Assembly: GCA_027061725.1 (NCBI GenBank)
Contig: JAMOVG010000244.1
Location: 1-36,291 of the forward strand
Length of the DNA: 36,291 nucleotides
Reading direction: 5' to 3'
DNA from: Desulfobacteraceae bacterium
Lineage (GTDB): Bacteria; Desulfobacterota; Desulfobacteria; Desulfobacterales; JALSRD01
This document shows, in pieces, positions 1 through 8,157 of this stretch (positions within the stretch are counted from its first letter, which is position 1; every line of letters begins with the position of its first letter). The position numbers were made by a program, and so were the translations under genes. Below the pieces are notes generated by a model. The model had not been told where the DNA came from. It saw nothing but the letters and a program-made list of their open reading frames with translations, and did no database searches.

Positions 1-564
1 GACGCTCCAGTCGCCCTCCCGCAGGGCGTTGGGCAGCTGGCGCAGGGTAAAGATGTCGATGGTCAGATTTTTGAGGCCGTAATCCCTTTCCAGGCCGCGG
101 CAGACCCTTTCAAAGTCGGCGGTGGGCTCTTCGAAGGTTGGCGCATCGACTTCCACGTAGTAGGTGCGCACCGCAGGATTGTGCTCGATGTGGATGTCCC
201 GGGCCGCCTTGCTGACCACCTGCTTTCCGGCCCTGGATTCCTCGGGAACGAATACCAGGATATCGCCCTGCACCTTGGCGACACAGCCCAGCCGGAATCC
301 CTTCTGTTTGCGCTCTTCGTTGATGAACTTGTCTTCTTCTTCCTGCCATGGGCTGACGTGATCCATGCTGGACGTGATGCCGTACTTTTCGAAGTGTCCT
401 TCCTCGATGCGTACGATGCACTTGCCGCAGACCTTTTTCTCGCCGCACAGCGCTTCGATGTCCACTCCCAGCAGGCGGGAAGCTTCGATAATATTGATAC
501 CCCTGGGAACTTCCCCCCGTCGTCCGGAAGGTTGGAAAATCACCATCACTTTGTCTTCATCCAT
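1..564 (-). CDS. Corrinoid-activating ferredoxin/ASKHA protein (RACo-like), partial
   Basis: This is the N-terminal part (188 codons) of a protein that runs off the left edge. Residues 1-110 form a plant-type 2Fe-2S ferredoxin domain with cysteines at 40, 46, 49 and 94 (C-x5-C-x2-C...C). The segment after about residue 120 matches the linker before the ASKHA ATPase domain of corrinoid activators such as RACo. The known role of that family is ATP-dependent reductive reactivation of Co(II) corrinoid proteins that have been accidentally oxidised. The start is the ATG at 564-562, chosen because an AGGAGGG ribosome site lies a few bases before it. It is the last visible gene of the corrinoid methyltransferase run, directly after the corrinoid protein it would serve. 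The ATPase domain is outside the window, so an ordinary ferredoxin cannot be strictly excluded. Confidence 0.85.
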   Translation of the reverse strand, partial: MDEDKVMVIFQPSGRRGEVPRGINIIEASRLLGVDIEALCGEKKVCGKCIVRIEEGHFEKYGITSSMDHVSPWQEEEDKFINEERKQKGFRLGCVAKVQGDILVFVPEESRAGKQVVSKAARDIHIEHNPAVRTYYVEVDAPTFEEPTADFERVCRGLERDYGLKNLTIDIFTLRQLPNALREGDWSV

Positions 565-746
565 TCGCGGTTGCCCTCCTCAGAAAGTTTTAACCACCCA
601 CCGCCTCCAGCTGCCGTCGGCCGCAACGTCATCCCCACGTGCCGCCGGCGGGGCCGGTGTGCCAACGTCGGATCGATCGGAAAAAGGGGCAACCCCGGAA
701 AGGCCCAACGCGCTTCCCGGGATTGCAATGGCCACCGTCGGTGGCG

Positions 747-1418
747 CTACTGGCCTTCTTTGCTCTGCATCTTGCGCAGCCGGCTGATCATCTTGATGCC
801 TTCGGACACCGCGTTTCCAGCCGACTCGGCGTAGCCGTCGGCACCGAAAAGGTTGGCGACATCCTTGGTCACCGGGGCGCCGCCGAGCATGATGGCCACG
901 TTGGGGTTTTTCTCCTTGATCATGGCAATGACCTTCTTCATGCCCAGCATGGTGGTTGTCATCATGGCGGACATGGCCACCACTTCGGAGTCCGTGCGCA
1001 GCTGTTCCTCCACGAACTTTTCCAGGGGCACGTCGCGGCCGAGGTCGTGGACCTCCCATCCGGCCACGTCGAACATCATCTTGACGAGGTTTTTGCCGAT
1101 GTCGTGCACGTCACCCTGGATGCTGCCGATGACCACCTGGGCGTTGAGTCCGCCCTCCCGTTTGGGTACGTGGGGGCGCAGGATGTCCAGCCCGGCGTAC
1201 AGCGCATCGGCGCACATCAGTACCTCGGGTACGAAGTACTCCTGCTTGTCGTAAAGCTCACCCACCACTTCCATGCCGGCCGCAAGCCCGTCCATGATCA
1301 TTTCCAGCGCGTCAAAGCCGGCGTCCACCGCCTCCTGGGCGGCCTCCTTGACCTCGTCTTCCTCGTATTCGATCACACCGTTTTTCAGTTTCTCGAGCAG
1401 TTCTTCCTTGGATGCCAT
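747..1418 (-). CDS. Methyltransferase cognate corrinoid protein
   Basis: A 223-residue B12-binding protein of the MtbC/MttC/MtaC type. Residues 1-85 form the helical cap domain that covers the cobalamin, and residues 92-215 form the Rossmann-like cobalamin domain. The lower-ligand motif D-x-H-x-x-G is visible as D103, H105 and G108, so H105 should ligate cobalt (base-off/His-on). A conserved SAMMTTTM segment near 150 and LGGAPV near 178 also fit the family. It carries the methyl group between the two methyltransferases encoded just upstream. A 182-base gap separates it from the activase gene; it contains a short perfect hairpin at 731-745 just after the stop codon, without a T tract. The length is normal for the family. 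Confidence 0.93.
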   Translation of the reverse strand: MASKEELLEKLKNGVIEYEEDEVKEAAQEAVDAGFDALEMIMDGLAAGMEVVGELYDKQEYFVPEVLMCADALYAGLDILRPHVPKREGGLNAQVVIGSIQGDVHDIGKNLVKMMFDVAGWEVHDLGRDVPLEKFVEEQLRTDSEVVAMSAMMTTTMLGMKKVIAMIKEKNPNVAIMLGGAPVTKDVANLFGADGYAESAGNAVSEGIKMISRLRKMQSKEGQ

Positions 1419-1507
1419 TTATCTGTCTCCTCATTGTGCTGGTTGATGAAACGGGGTTGCTCCCCTCGAATGCAGACCTTTCGTGCCGAAGTGCAGCGGC
1501 GCTCGAA

Positions 1508-2572
1508 TCAGAGCCTGCCCACGGCCGGGGTGGGTGTGCCGCCCATTTCCCTTACAGTGGCCACCATGGCCCGGAAATTTTCCTCCTTGATGTCCGGCCA
1601 CAGGTCGCATCCCGGCCAGATGGCATCGACGCCGGAGGTGATGTTTTCCTTGATGCCCTCGACGGCCTGCTCAACGGTGGTCTCTTCGGCGCAGGGAAGT
1701 TTGAAGACGTCAAAATACCCCAATACGATCACGTCGTCACCCACTTTCTTGCGGGTTTCGGGAATATTGTTTTTGACGTCAAAACTCAGGGCGTCGGCAC
1801 CGCACTCGTTCATCATTTCCACCAGCGGGTCGGTGGAGCCGCAGATGTGCAGCACCTTGGGGGAGTCCCAGGCGGCCAGGATCCTCGTCAGGCGGGGCTG
1901 GATGACCTGCTTGAAGGTGCGCGGGCTGAGCAGGTCGGCGGCCACCCCGGGTTCACGCAGCGTGATGTAGTCGGCGCCGGCGGCCCGCAGGGATTTGCCG
2001 ATCTCGATGATCATGTCCGTGAAGCGGTCGAGGATGGACGCCACCAGTTCCTTTTTCTTGAAGACACCCTTGAGGACCTGGTCCAGTTCAATGGTCTGGC
2101 CGCACTGGGTGAAAGGACCCAGCTGCCAGGCGCCCACCGGGTATTCCGGGGCTTCTTTCTTGATGATCTTGATGGCCTCGGGAATCAGCGGCATCCTGCC
2201 GCGGGTCATGATGTTTTCGATGTCGTCGTCGGTGATCTGGACGTCTTCCAGCACTTTCCACTTCTTTTCGGGAATGGTGGGGTAGAGGATGTCCTCCGAA
2301 TCCTCGTAGAGGCTGATGGTATTGCCCAGGGCCTCGGATTCCCAGCACATGTCGAAGGGCACCACGATGGAATCCAGGTCGAACATGCGGGCCGATTCGA
2401 TGGCCGACCGCGCCAGTTTCTCGGCGTCCACGTGCACCTGGGGGAATTTGTATCCCAGTTTCTTGATGGCCGGCATCAGCACCATGCCCATGCCGCTGAA
2501 AAAAGGCATGGTGTCAATGGGCTCGCGGTTGAAAAAGCGCAGGACTCGTTCCTTGGGTGTCAACTCTGCCAT
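1508..2572 (-). CDS. Uroporphyrinogen-decarboxylase-fold corrinoid methyltransferase
   Basis: A 354-residue protein of the MtaA/MtbA/CmuA branch of the URO-D superfamily. These enzymes bind zinc, activate a thiol, phenolate or methoxyl substrate and exchange a methyl group with a corrinoid protein. The zinc ligands are visible as H242-x-C244 and C322; the 78-residue spacing between the cysteines is close to that of MtbA. True haem-pathway URO-D lacks this set, so haem synthesis is unlikely. The start at 2572 was preferred to in-frame upstream codons because AAAGGAG precedes it and the family N-terminus (MAELTPKERVL) begins there. It lies between the MtrH-like gene and the corrinoid protein gene. 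By analogy with acetogen O-demethylases it may be the substrate-specific methyltransferase I, acting on a methoxyaromatic or methylamine-type donor. The substrate cannot be read from sequence. Confidence 0.85.
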   Translation of the reverse strand: MAELTPKERVLRFFNREPIDTMPFFSGMGMVLMPAIKKLGYKFPQVHVDAEKLARSAIESARMFDLDSIVVPFDMCWESEALGNTISLYEDSEDILYPTIPEKKWKVLEDVQITDDDIENIMTRGRMPLIPEAIKIIKKEAPEYPVGAWQLGPFTQCGQTIELDQVLKGVFKKKELVASILDRFTDMIIEIGKSLRAAGADYITLREPGVAADLLSPRTFKQVIQPRLTRILAAWDSPKVLHICGSTDPLVEMMNECGADALSFDVKNNIPETRKKVGDDVIVLGYFDVFKLPCAEETTVEQAVEGIKENITSGVDAIWPGCDLWPDIKEENFRAMVATVREMGGTPTPAVGRL

Positions 2573-2720
2573 GGCGAAAAACTCCTTTCTGAAGTCTGGT
2601 GACGGACCATGCCGCCCCCGGGTCTCCCCGGCCCGCCGTCCGCGGTTCCCGGTTTGCGCGAACGCGCCGGACGGCCGGTGGGGCAAATGCGTTGAAGCAG
2701 CGGGAACCAGCGCCCCCTCT

Positions 2721-3677
2721 TCAGCCCGCCAGTGTCTTGAGCTGCTCCACGAAGTCGGGAAACAGCTTGAACAGGGGGTGATTGGGGTCCTTGGGCAACT
2801 GCTTGGTTTCGGCGAAGACGGCGGTGGCCAGAAACGCTTCGGATTCGGCGACGGCCGGAAGAATGCGGGTCGCACCGGCCATGGGCCCTGAAAAGATCAT
2901 GTCATGGTACCAGAAGGCCGAAAGGGCTTCCAGCGCGGCGTCCGTGGACGACCAGCCCTTGAATCCCCACATGTCTTTAAAGCGCTTGAGATCCATGTAG
3001 GAACCGTTGCTGGGGGCGCTGGCCGCCGGGAAACCCCACTTTTCCTTGATCATGCGGTTGGCCACCCCGCAGAAAGCCGTCGCGGGCCCGTTCATCACCG
3101 AAGTGTCGACGAAGATGCTCTCGAACTCGGCGCCGGCTTTTTCGATGGCATCCAGCAGTTTCTGGGTGCCGCTGATGCGCCCCGAAGGCATCTGGTCTTC
3201 CTGGTCGAATGCCACCAGCAGGACGTGCTTGACGCCCATCTGGGAAATTTCACGAATTTCGGTCTCCAGGTCCTGCTCCCAGACGGTCAGGCTGTTGTAG
3301 AACATGCGGTCCAGCAGGCCCTTCTCGGCGCAGTAGGCCGCCCCCTCCAGTTTGGGCTTCATCACCCAGGCGTCGATGCAGAAGGGCATGTCGCTGACGG
3401 ACGTCACGAAATCAATGAAGCGCTTGAACTCTTCGCCGGTGTTGGCCACGATATCGGCCATGCCCGGAACGCCGGTTTCCTGGGACAGGCGGTCCTGTGT
3501 CTTGAGAAGCTCTTCGGCGCGCTTCTCGTTGAACCCCTCTTTGCGCTTGCCCTCGAAGACCCGATCACCTTTCTGAAAAATGGAACTGACGCAGACACAC
3601 GGGTATTCTCCGGGCTGACCGCCGAATTTGACCCCCCCGACTTCACATACCTTTTGCTCGGTTTCCAGTCGAAACAT
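2721..3677 (-). CDS. MtrH/MtgA-like methylcorrinoid:tetrahydrofolate methyltransferase
   Basis: A 318-residue protein that resembles subunit H of methyl-tetrahydromethanopterin:CoM methyltransferase. The N-terminus (FRLETEQKVCEVGGVKFGG) and the following GEYPCVCVSSIFQKGDR stretch are characteristic of this family, which has a TIM barrel that binds a methyl-pterin. Stand-alone bacterial members such as MtgA move methyl groups between a corrinoid protein and tetrahydrofolate, so this is the likely methyltransferase II of the locus. The start at 3677 follows a GAGGAGGG ribosome site; a longer in-frame reading to 3809 has no ribosome site and no family similarity. It is the first gene of the metabolic part of the run, 236 bases downstream of the response regulator gene. 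Confidence 0.85.
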   Translation of the reverse strand: MFRLETEQKVCEVGGVKFGGQPGEYPCVCVSSIFQKGDRVFEGKRKEGFNEKRAEELLKTQDRLSQETGVPGMADIVANTGEEFKRFIDFVTSVSDMPFCIDAWVMKPKLEGAAYCAEKGLLDRMFYNSLTVWEQDLETEIREISQMGVKHVLLVAFDQEDQMPSGRISGTQKLLDAIEKAGAEFESIFVDTSVMNGPATAFCGVANRMIKEKWGFPAASAPSNGSYMDLKRFKDMWGFKGWSSTDAALEALSAFWYHDMIFSGPMAGATRILPAVAESEAFLATAVFAETKQLPKDPNHPLFKLFPDFVEQLKTLAG

Positions 3678-3913
3678 CGTTCCCTCCTCTCTTGAAGTAA
3701 AAACCGGTATCGATTCCCCCCTTTTACGCGCCAATCGGAAACATCCGGAAACACCGCCTCCAGCCAAGCGGAATAGTAGCGGAGCCAAAACGGTTTGAAT
3801 ATCGTCCAAAGGATGATTTGCAGGGTCGGGTCAGTTGATTTTTGCAGGGGCCAGTGGTTGGTTGCGGGCCCGCTGGAGGCCGTGGCGGCGGGTGAATCGT
3901 TGCGTCGGGGAGA
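3678..3913 (-). promoter_or_regulatory. Upstream region of methyltransferase genes with 10-bp-phased repeat
   Basis: This 236-base gap separates the response regulator stop from the MtrH-like start. It holds two copies of CGGAAACA at 3736-3743 and 3746-3753, a direct repeat with a period of exactly 10 bases (one helical turn), 60-75 bases before the start codon. This spacing would suit side-by-side binding of a regulator such as the adjacent NarL-type protein. I found no convincing sigma-70 or sigma-54 promoter by eye, so an independent promoter here is only inferred. Confidence 0.35.
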
Positions 3914-4576
3914 TTACAGGTCCGGATCGACCAGACCCAGCCGGATGGCGAAACGAATCAGTTTGACCGGCGAGTCGATGTCCAGTTTTTCCATGATGTT
4001 GGAGCGGTGGGACTTGATGGTGCTGATGCTGACGCACAGCATGTCCGCGATCTGGCGGGTGGAGTGCCCTTCGGCAATCAGCTGGAAGACTTCCCTCTCC
4101 CGGTCGGACAGCTTCTTGTAGCGCTCTGTGCGCGGGGAGCTCTTGCGGGGTGAACGATAGGTTTCCACCAGCACTTTTGAGATGGAGGGACTCAGGAAGG
4201 TCTCGTTTTTCATGGCGGCGTGAATGGCCTTGATGATGTCGCGCCCACTGGAATCCTTGAGCAGATAGCCCGAGATGCCCGTCTCCAGAAGCTCGTGGAT
4301 ATAGTGCTCGTGGGAGTACATCGAAAGGATCAGGATCTTGGCGGCGGGCAGCTGTTTGCGCAGCCGCTTGGCGGCCTCGATGCCGTTCATGCGCGGCATG
4401 GCGATGTCCAGGATGATGACATCCGGCTGAAGCTTTTTGGCCTTTTCGATGGCCGTGTGCCCGTTGGTGGCCTCGCCGACGACTTTCAGCTCGGGCTTTT
4501 CCTCCAGCAGGCGGGCGAGCCCCTGCCGCACGATGGTATGATCGTCAACCAGCAGTACGCGAATAGGTTGCTTCAT
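3914..4576 (-). CDS. NarL/FixJ-family response regulator
   Basis: A 220-residue two-component response regulator. The receiver domain (1-125) has the acidic pair D11/D12, phosphoacceptor D57 (VIILDIAMPRMNG) and K107. A LuxR-type helix-turn-helix follows at about 155-215 (LSDREREVFQLIAEGHSTRQIADML). Its start codon lies inside the last codons of the histidine kinase gene (32-base overlap), which indicates translational coupling and a cognate pair. As the DNA-binding output of the V4R/kinase cassette, it probably controls the downstream methyltransferase genes, whose upstream region carries a phased direct repeat. The target assignment is inference. Confidence 0.95.
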   Translation of the reverse strand: MKQPIRVLLVDDHTIVRQGLARLLEEKPELKVVGEATNGHTAIEKAKKLQPDVIILDIAMPRMNGIEAAKRLRKQLPAAKILILSMYSHEHYIHELLETGISGYLLKDSSGRDIIKAIHAAMKNETFLSPSISKVLVETYRSPRKSSPRTERYKKLSDREREVFQLIAEGHSTRQIADMLCVSISTIKSHRSNIMEKLDIDSPVKLIRFAIRLGLVDPDL

Positions 4577-6827
4577 GGATCAGCTCTTTCTTGACGGGGA
4601 TTTCGATTCGAATCCGGGTGCCCTTGCCCGGCTGGCTCCTGAGAAGAAACCTGCCGCCCAGCAGGGAAACCCGCTCGCGCATTCCCAGCAGGCCCAGCGA
4701 CTGCCGGTCCCGGCCGACCACGCGCGTGTCGAAACCGGTGCCGTCGTCCTCGGCTTGGAAGATAATCTTGGGGTAGCTCTTGATGATGGAGAGCGTGAAA
4801 CGCTCCGCCCCGGAATGCTTCAGGGTGTTGGTCAGCGCCTCCTGGCTGAAACGGTAGAGAACCGTTTCCATGTCCGCGTTCAGGCGCTGATCGAAACCGA
4901 CCATGTGAAACTCGATCTCCAGGCCCGAGTGCTTGCGGATCTCTCGAAAATAGAGGTTCAGGGCGGGTTCCAGCCCCAGATCCACCAGCATGGTGGGGTG
5001 CAGGTGGTAGGACAGGCGCCGGATTTCCGAAGCCGTACGGTTGATCATGCGGCGGATCTCCCGGATTTCGGCACTGAGGTCCGGGCGGTTGCCGGCGTGG
5101 CGCTCCTCGAGCCGGTCGAGGCCCAGCTTGACCGCTGTCAGCGACTGCCCGGCTTCGTCGTGCAGTTCCCGCGCGATGCGCCGCCGCTCGTCTTCCTGGC
5201 TCTGGAACAGCTTTTCCGTCAGCCGCCGCAGTTCATGGCGGTGCTGCCGGATGGTGGCCATCATCTGCGTGTTTTCGATGGCGCCTCCCAGGAAATTGCC
5301 CAGCGAACCCAGCAGGTGGATTTCGTGTTGGCTGAACACCCGTCTGGACGGCAGCTGGAGACCGAAAAAGCCCACACCGCGGCCCTTGAAGGTGATCAGG
5401 AAACAGGTCAGCCACAGATCCGTCTGGTAGCCGCTGGCCCGGTAGCGCACCTGAAAAGGGGGGAAGGCCGCTTCGGGGATCAGGCGGACATTCTCGCGGG
5501 TCAGGGACTGTTCAAGCAGGGCGTCCCTGAAGACCACCTCGTCGCGGTCCCCGGTTCCCACATTTGGCAGATTGTAGCGGGCCTTCAGACGGATGGTGCT
5601 GTTGGGGCGGTCGATCAGGAAAAGTCCGCCGCGCTCCAGTTTGAGGACCTTGATAACCTTCTTCAGGGTGATTTCGAGAATGTCGTCCAGATCCATGGTG
5701 TGGTTCAGGGCTACGGCGATACTGTTCAGGATCGACAGCTCCCGGTTGCGCTGGCGCACCATTTCCTCGGTCTGCTTGCGGTGGGTGATGTCCTTGATGA
5801 TGCCTTCGTATTCGATGGTGCCGCTTTCGGGGTTTTCGTACCGTCGGCTGGAGATCAGAACGTGAAGGGTGGACCCGTCACGTTTCCGGAAGTCCACCTC
5901 GAAGTCCTTGACATAGCCCTCGCGGTTCATGCGCTCGATAAAATAGTCCCTGTCCCCCGGGTTGCGGTACAGCCGGGTGGCGGATCCCAGGCGAAGCAGT
6001 TCCTGCTTGTCGGTGTAGCCCAGCATTTCAATGCCGGCCTGATTGATGTCTAGCAGGGTGCCCTCGATGGTGGAGGTGTAGATCATGTCGTGGCTGCCCT
6101 CGAAAATACGGCGGTATTTCTTTTCCCGCCGGACGATTTCCTGCTGCAGCCTTTTGAGTTCCGAGATGTCCTTGAAAATCTCCAGGCCGCCGGTGATCTT
6201 GCCCTGGCTGTCCTGAAAGGCGGAAGTGGAGCAGATGATGGGCACCTGGTTGCCGTTGATGTCGGTGATTTCGTATTCCTGGTTGTGGATGTCGCGCCCC
6301 TCCGCCACGGCCCGCTTCAGGGCGCAGTTGGTTTCGCAGATGGGGTTTTTGAAGACGTCCTTGCAGAACATGCCCACGGCGTCGTACGCCGAGAAGCCGG
6401 TGATTTTTTCCGCGGCCGGGTTGAAATAGGTGATGCGCCATTCCCGGTCGGTGGTGAACAGGCCGTCGGGGATTCGGTTCAGGATTTCAACGAAGCTCTC
6501 TTCCTTCTGGTAGATGCGCTCCAGCGCCTTGGCGTTGTATCGGTGCAGCTGCTCGGCGATGAAGTAATTCCATCCCTGCTCGTGGTGTTCCCCCCTGAGC
6601 CGGAAATAGGAACAGGTCAGGCAGGAGGACAGCTTTTTGAAAAAGTCGTCATCGGCGGTATCGTCGCAGTGGGTTTTGGGGATCAGCCAGCACTCACCTC
6701 CGCGGATTCCATAGGCCGGGCACAGAACCTTGGCGCAGCCCAGCATTTCCCAGCAGGATTGCCGCGCAGGTCCCTGAAACGTTTTAAAGGATAGATTTGT
6801 GAGGTGATTTTCTGGCAATGAACTCAC
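4545..6827 (-). CDS. Cys-rich PAS-PAS-GAF sensor histidine kinase (NarX/DegS-type)
   Basis: A 760-residue cytoplasmic kinase. In order it has an N-terminal cysteine-rich segment (C25, C31, C36, C46, C54, C69, C72), PAS 1 (about 112-225, with three more cysteines near 155-168), PAS 2 (236-355), GAF (375-530), a HisKA_3 dimerisation helix with phosphoacceptor H555 (ARELHDEAGQ) and an HATPase domain (650-745, DDGTGF and GLLGMRERV). There is no membrane segment. I place the start at the GTG at 6827-6825 because AAGGAGG stands nine bases before it; the reading frame stays open to an ATG at 6905, but that lies deep inside the preceding V4R gene and has no ribosome site. The chosen start still overlaps that gene by 44 bases. 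The cysteine cluster could bind a metal or Fe-S centre. Signals are unknown; the V4R neighbours may supply them. Confidence 0.9.
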   Translation of the reverse strand: MSSLPENHLTNLSFKTFQGPARQSCWEMLGCAKVLCPAYGIRGGECWLIPKTHCDDTADDDFFKKLSSCLTCSYFRLRGEHHEQGWNYFIAEQLHRYNAKALERIYQKEESFVEILNRIPDGLFTTDREWRITYFNPAAEKITGFSAYDAVGMFCKDVFKNPICETNCALKRAVAEGRDIHNQEYEITDINGNQVPIICSTSAFQDSQGKITGGLEIFKDISELKRLQQEIVRREKKYRRIFEGSHDMIYTSTIEGTLLDINQAGIEMLGYTDKQELLRLGSATRLYRNPGDRDYFIERMNREGYVKDFEVDFRKRDGSTLHVLISSRRYENPESGTIEYEGIIKDITHRKQTEEMVRQRNRELSILNSIAVALNHTMDLDDILEITLKKVIKVLKLERGGLFLIDRPNSTIRLKARYNLPNVGTGDRDEVVFRDALLEQSLTRENVRLIPEAAFPPFQVRYRASGYQTDLWLTCFLITFKGRGVGFFGLQLPSRRVFSQHEIHLLGSLGNFLGGAIENTQMMATIRQHRHELRRLTEKLFQSQEDERRRIARELHDEAGQSLTAVKLGLDRLEERHAGNRPDLSAEIREIRRMINRTASEIRRLSYHLHPTMLVDLGLEPALNLYFREIRKHSGLEIEFHMVGFDQRLNADMETVLYRFSQEALTNTLKHSGAERFTLSIIKSYPKIIFQAEDDGTGFDTRVVGRDRQSLGLLGMRERVSLLGGRFLLRSQPGKGTRIRIEIPVKKELIHEATYSRTAG

Positions 6828-7401
6828 AGTAGCCGTCCTCCTTGGCACGGCAGCGCCGCTCTTCGGCGAGAAAGGAAAAACAACCGTCAGGGTACTCGCC
6901 GCCATAGATCAGGTCCATGAAGGCCCCTGTGACACCGCGCAGCATGTAGCATTTTCCGGCGGTGGAATAGCCGTATTCGCGGATGTAGCCCCGGGCTTCG
7001 TAGGAATCGTTGACCCGGATGACGAGCTTTTCCTCCGGGACCAGTTCCACCACGTGGAGATCGCCCCATCCGAATGCAACGGCCACGGCGGTGAATCCGT
7101 GGATCTGGTCCTCCCTGGACTCCAGCATGGGGACCACGATTTCGTCCCATTCCCAGGAATTGCGGATCCCCTGGAAAGTGGCGTAGCCGCACTCCTGGGC
7201 GGCGGCCACCAGCAGTGCGCGGGCTTTTTCCTCCTGGCCCAGATCGCACATCCTCTTTTCGAATTCGAAGTTGATTCGATTGTAGTAAATCGTGGACAGG
7301 ATGGACAGGTACACACCAAACAGGGGGATGATCCCCTTGGCTTCCCGGATGCGGCTGCCCTCCATGACCGCGTGAATGATCTTGTTGCCGTCGATAGCCA
7401 C
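6784..7401 (-). CDS. V4R (4-vinyl reductase) domain protein, second copy
   Basis: A 205-residue protein with a V4R domain in its C-terminal half (about 100-200). The cysteine signature is present: C in GKCYMLRG, then CFSFLAEERRC and GYCEF near the end. V4R domains are predicted to bind small hydrocarbon or aromatic ligands, often with zinc, and occur in NtrC regulators of phenol/xylene pathways and in photosynthesis enzymes. The start is a GTG at 7401-7399 that follows the stop codon of the upstream V4R gene directly (TAG then GTG), with GGAG eight bases before. The kinase gene begins inside its last codons. This tight layout suggests it feeds a ligand signal to the kinase. The N-terminal 90 residues resemble nothing I recognise. 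Confidence 0.8.
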   Translation of the reverse strand: MAIDGNKIIHAVMEGSRIREAKGIIPLFGVYLSILSTIYYNRINFEFEKRMCDLGQEEKARALLVAAAQECGYATFQGIRNSWEWDEIVVPMLESREDQIHGFTAVAVAFGWGDLHVVELVPEEKLVIRVNDSYEARGYIREYGYSTAGKCYMLRGVTGAFMDLIYGGEYPDGCFSFLAEERRCRAKEDGYCEFIARKSPHKSIL

Positions 7402-7926
7402 CTACCGGACTCCTATCTCAAAAACACATTCGCGATCGCGTTTCATCTTGCAGCTGGACTCGCGCACGTCGTAGTATCCCGTGGGCTTGCCGAAAAGGGC
7501 CGACATGACGCCGCCGATCCATCCCCGGGAAAAATGGCAGCCGGCCGTTTCGCGCCTTCCGTGTTTGGCCAGCCAACCGGTGACGTGGTGGCTAGCCGGG
7601 CTGGAGAGGATGCCCCCGTCGGGACCGATCTGCCGGAAGTGAAGGATCCCCAGCCCGCAGTTCTGGTACATGATGGCCACCATCTCCAGTTTGGATTTGA
7701 GCGTTTTGATCTGGTCGTAGCGGGCGAACAGGTATTCGAAATTGTGGAAGCTGGCCTTCTCGGCCGCGTCGTAGAGCAGCGCAACGCCCGCCTCTCCCAG
7801 CGCTTCTTCGAGCATTTTCTGCAGGTTGATATTGTAGTGGTGGCAGTGCATGGCAAAGGTCTGCCCGGAAAAGACCAGGCGATGCCCGTCCCTGTCGAGT
7901 TCTTCCTGCCAGTTGAACGGTTTCAT
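7402..7926 (-). CDS. V4R (4-vinyl reductase) domain protein, first copy
   Basis: A 174-residue soluble protein and the first gene of the regulatory cassette. The C-terminal part shows the V4R pattern G-C-x-F-x-x-G-W, then V-R-E-S-S-C and R-E-C-V-F, which are the conserved cysteines and aromatic positions of the domain. A helical N-terminal part (1-110) includes the CHHYN segment. The start at 7926 has GGAGAAG six bases before it; upstream in-frame codons lack a ribosome site. It is distinct from the next V4R gene rather than a recent duplicate, since the N-terminal halves do not match. It is probably a ligand-binding partner of the downstream kinase. The 231-base gap on its upstream side is very GC-rich and shows no clear promoter in this direction. 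Confidence 0.8.
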   Translation of the reverse strand: MKPFNWQEELDRDGHRLVFSGQTFAMHCHHYNINLQKMLEEALGEAGVALLYDAAEKASFHNFEYLFARYDQIKTLKSKLEMVAIMYQNCGLGILHFRQIGPDGGILSSPASHHVTGWLAKHGRRETAGCHFSRGWIGGVMSALFGKPTGYYDVRESSCKMKRDRECVFEIGVR

Positions 7927-8060
7927 TTTCTTCTCCGACGACAGCGTCCGTTTCCCCGAGTCGGCCTCCGGAGGCGCGCCCGCCGCTGTTCGGCGGAAGC
8001 GGGCTCCCGTTGGAATGCGGCGCCGCGGCCGGGTTGCCGGGTTTTGCGGAGACGGGCGGA

Positions 8061-8089
8061 TTGACACGGCCCGGGGCCGCTGTTATGGT
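8061..8089 (+). promoter_or_regulatory. Sigma-70-type promoter for the CobW-like gene
   Basis: A perfect -35 hexamer TTGACA at 8061-8066 is followed by a 17-base spacer and TATGGT at 8084-8089 (4 of 6 to consensus). It lies about 70 bases before the CobW-like start and reads in the right direction. The spacer contains a GC palindrome. No zinc-regulator operator was recognised. Confidence 0.6.
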
Positions 8090-8157
8090 TTTCGGCAAAT
8101 GGCGGAAGGAGCACCTGCGGGCAGCCACCGGCTGCACCCATTTGGGAGGTGAAATCC

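Noticed and set aside
731-745. Perfect GCCACC/GGTGGC hairpin after the corrinoid protein gene
   Set aside because: Only six base pairs and no T tract, so I do not call it a terminator; at most an mRNA-processing element.
639-1970. Long plus-strand open frames opposite the corrinoid and methyltransferase genes
   Set aside because: They are antisense mirror frames of GC-rich genes; their products are His/Gly/Val-rich with no family and no ribosome site.
1508-2572. Reading the URO-D-fold gene as haem-pathway uroporphyrinogen decarboxylase (hemE)
   Set aside because: Zinc ligands HxC and a second Cys, plus adjacent corrinoid partners, point to the methyltransferase branch.
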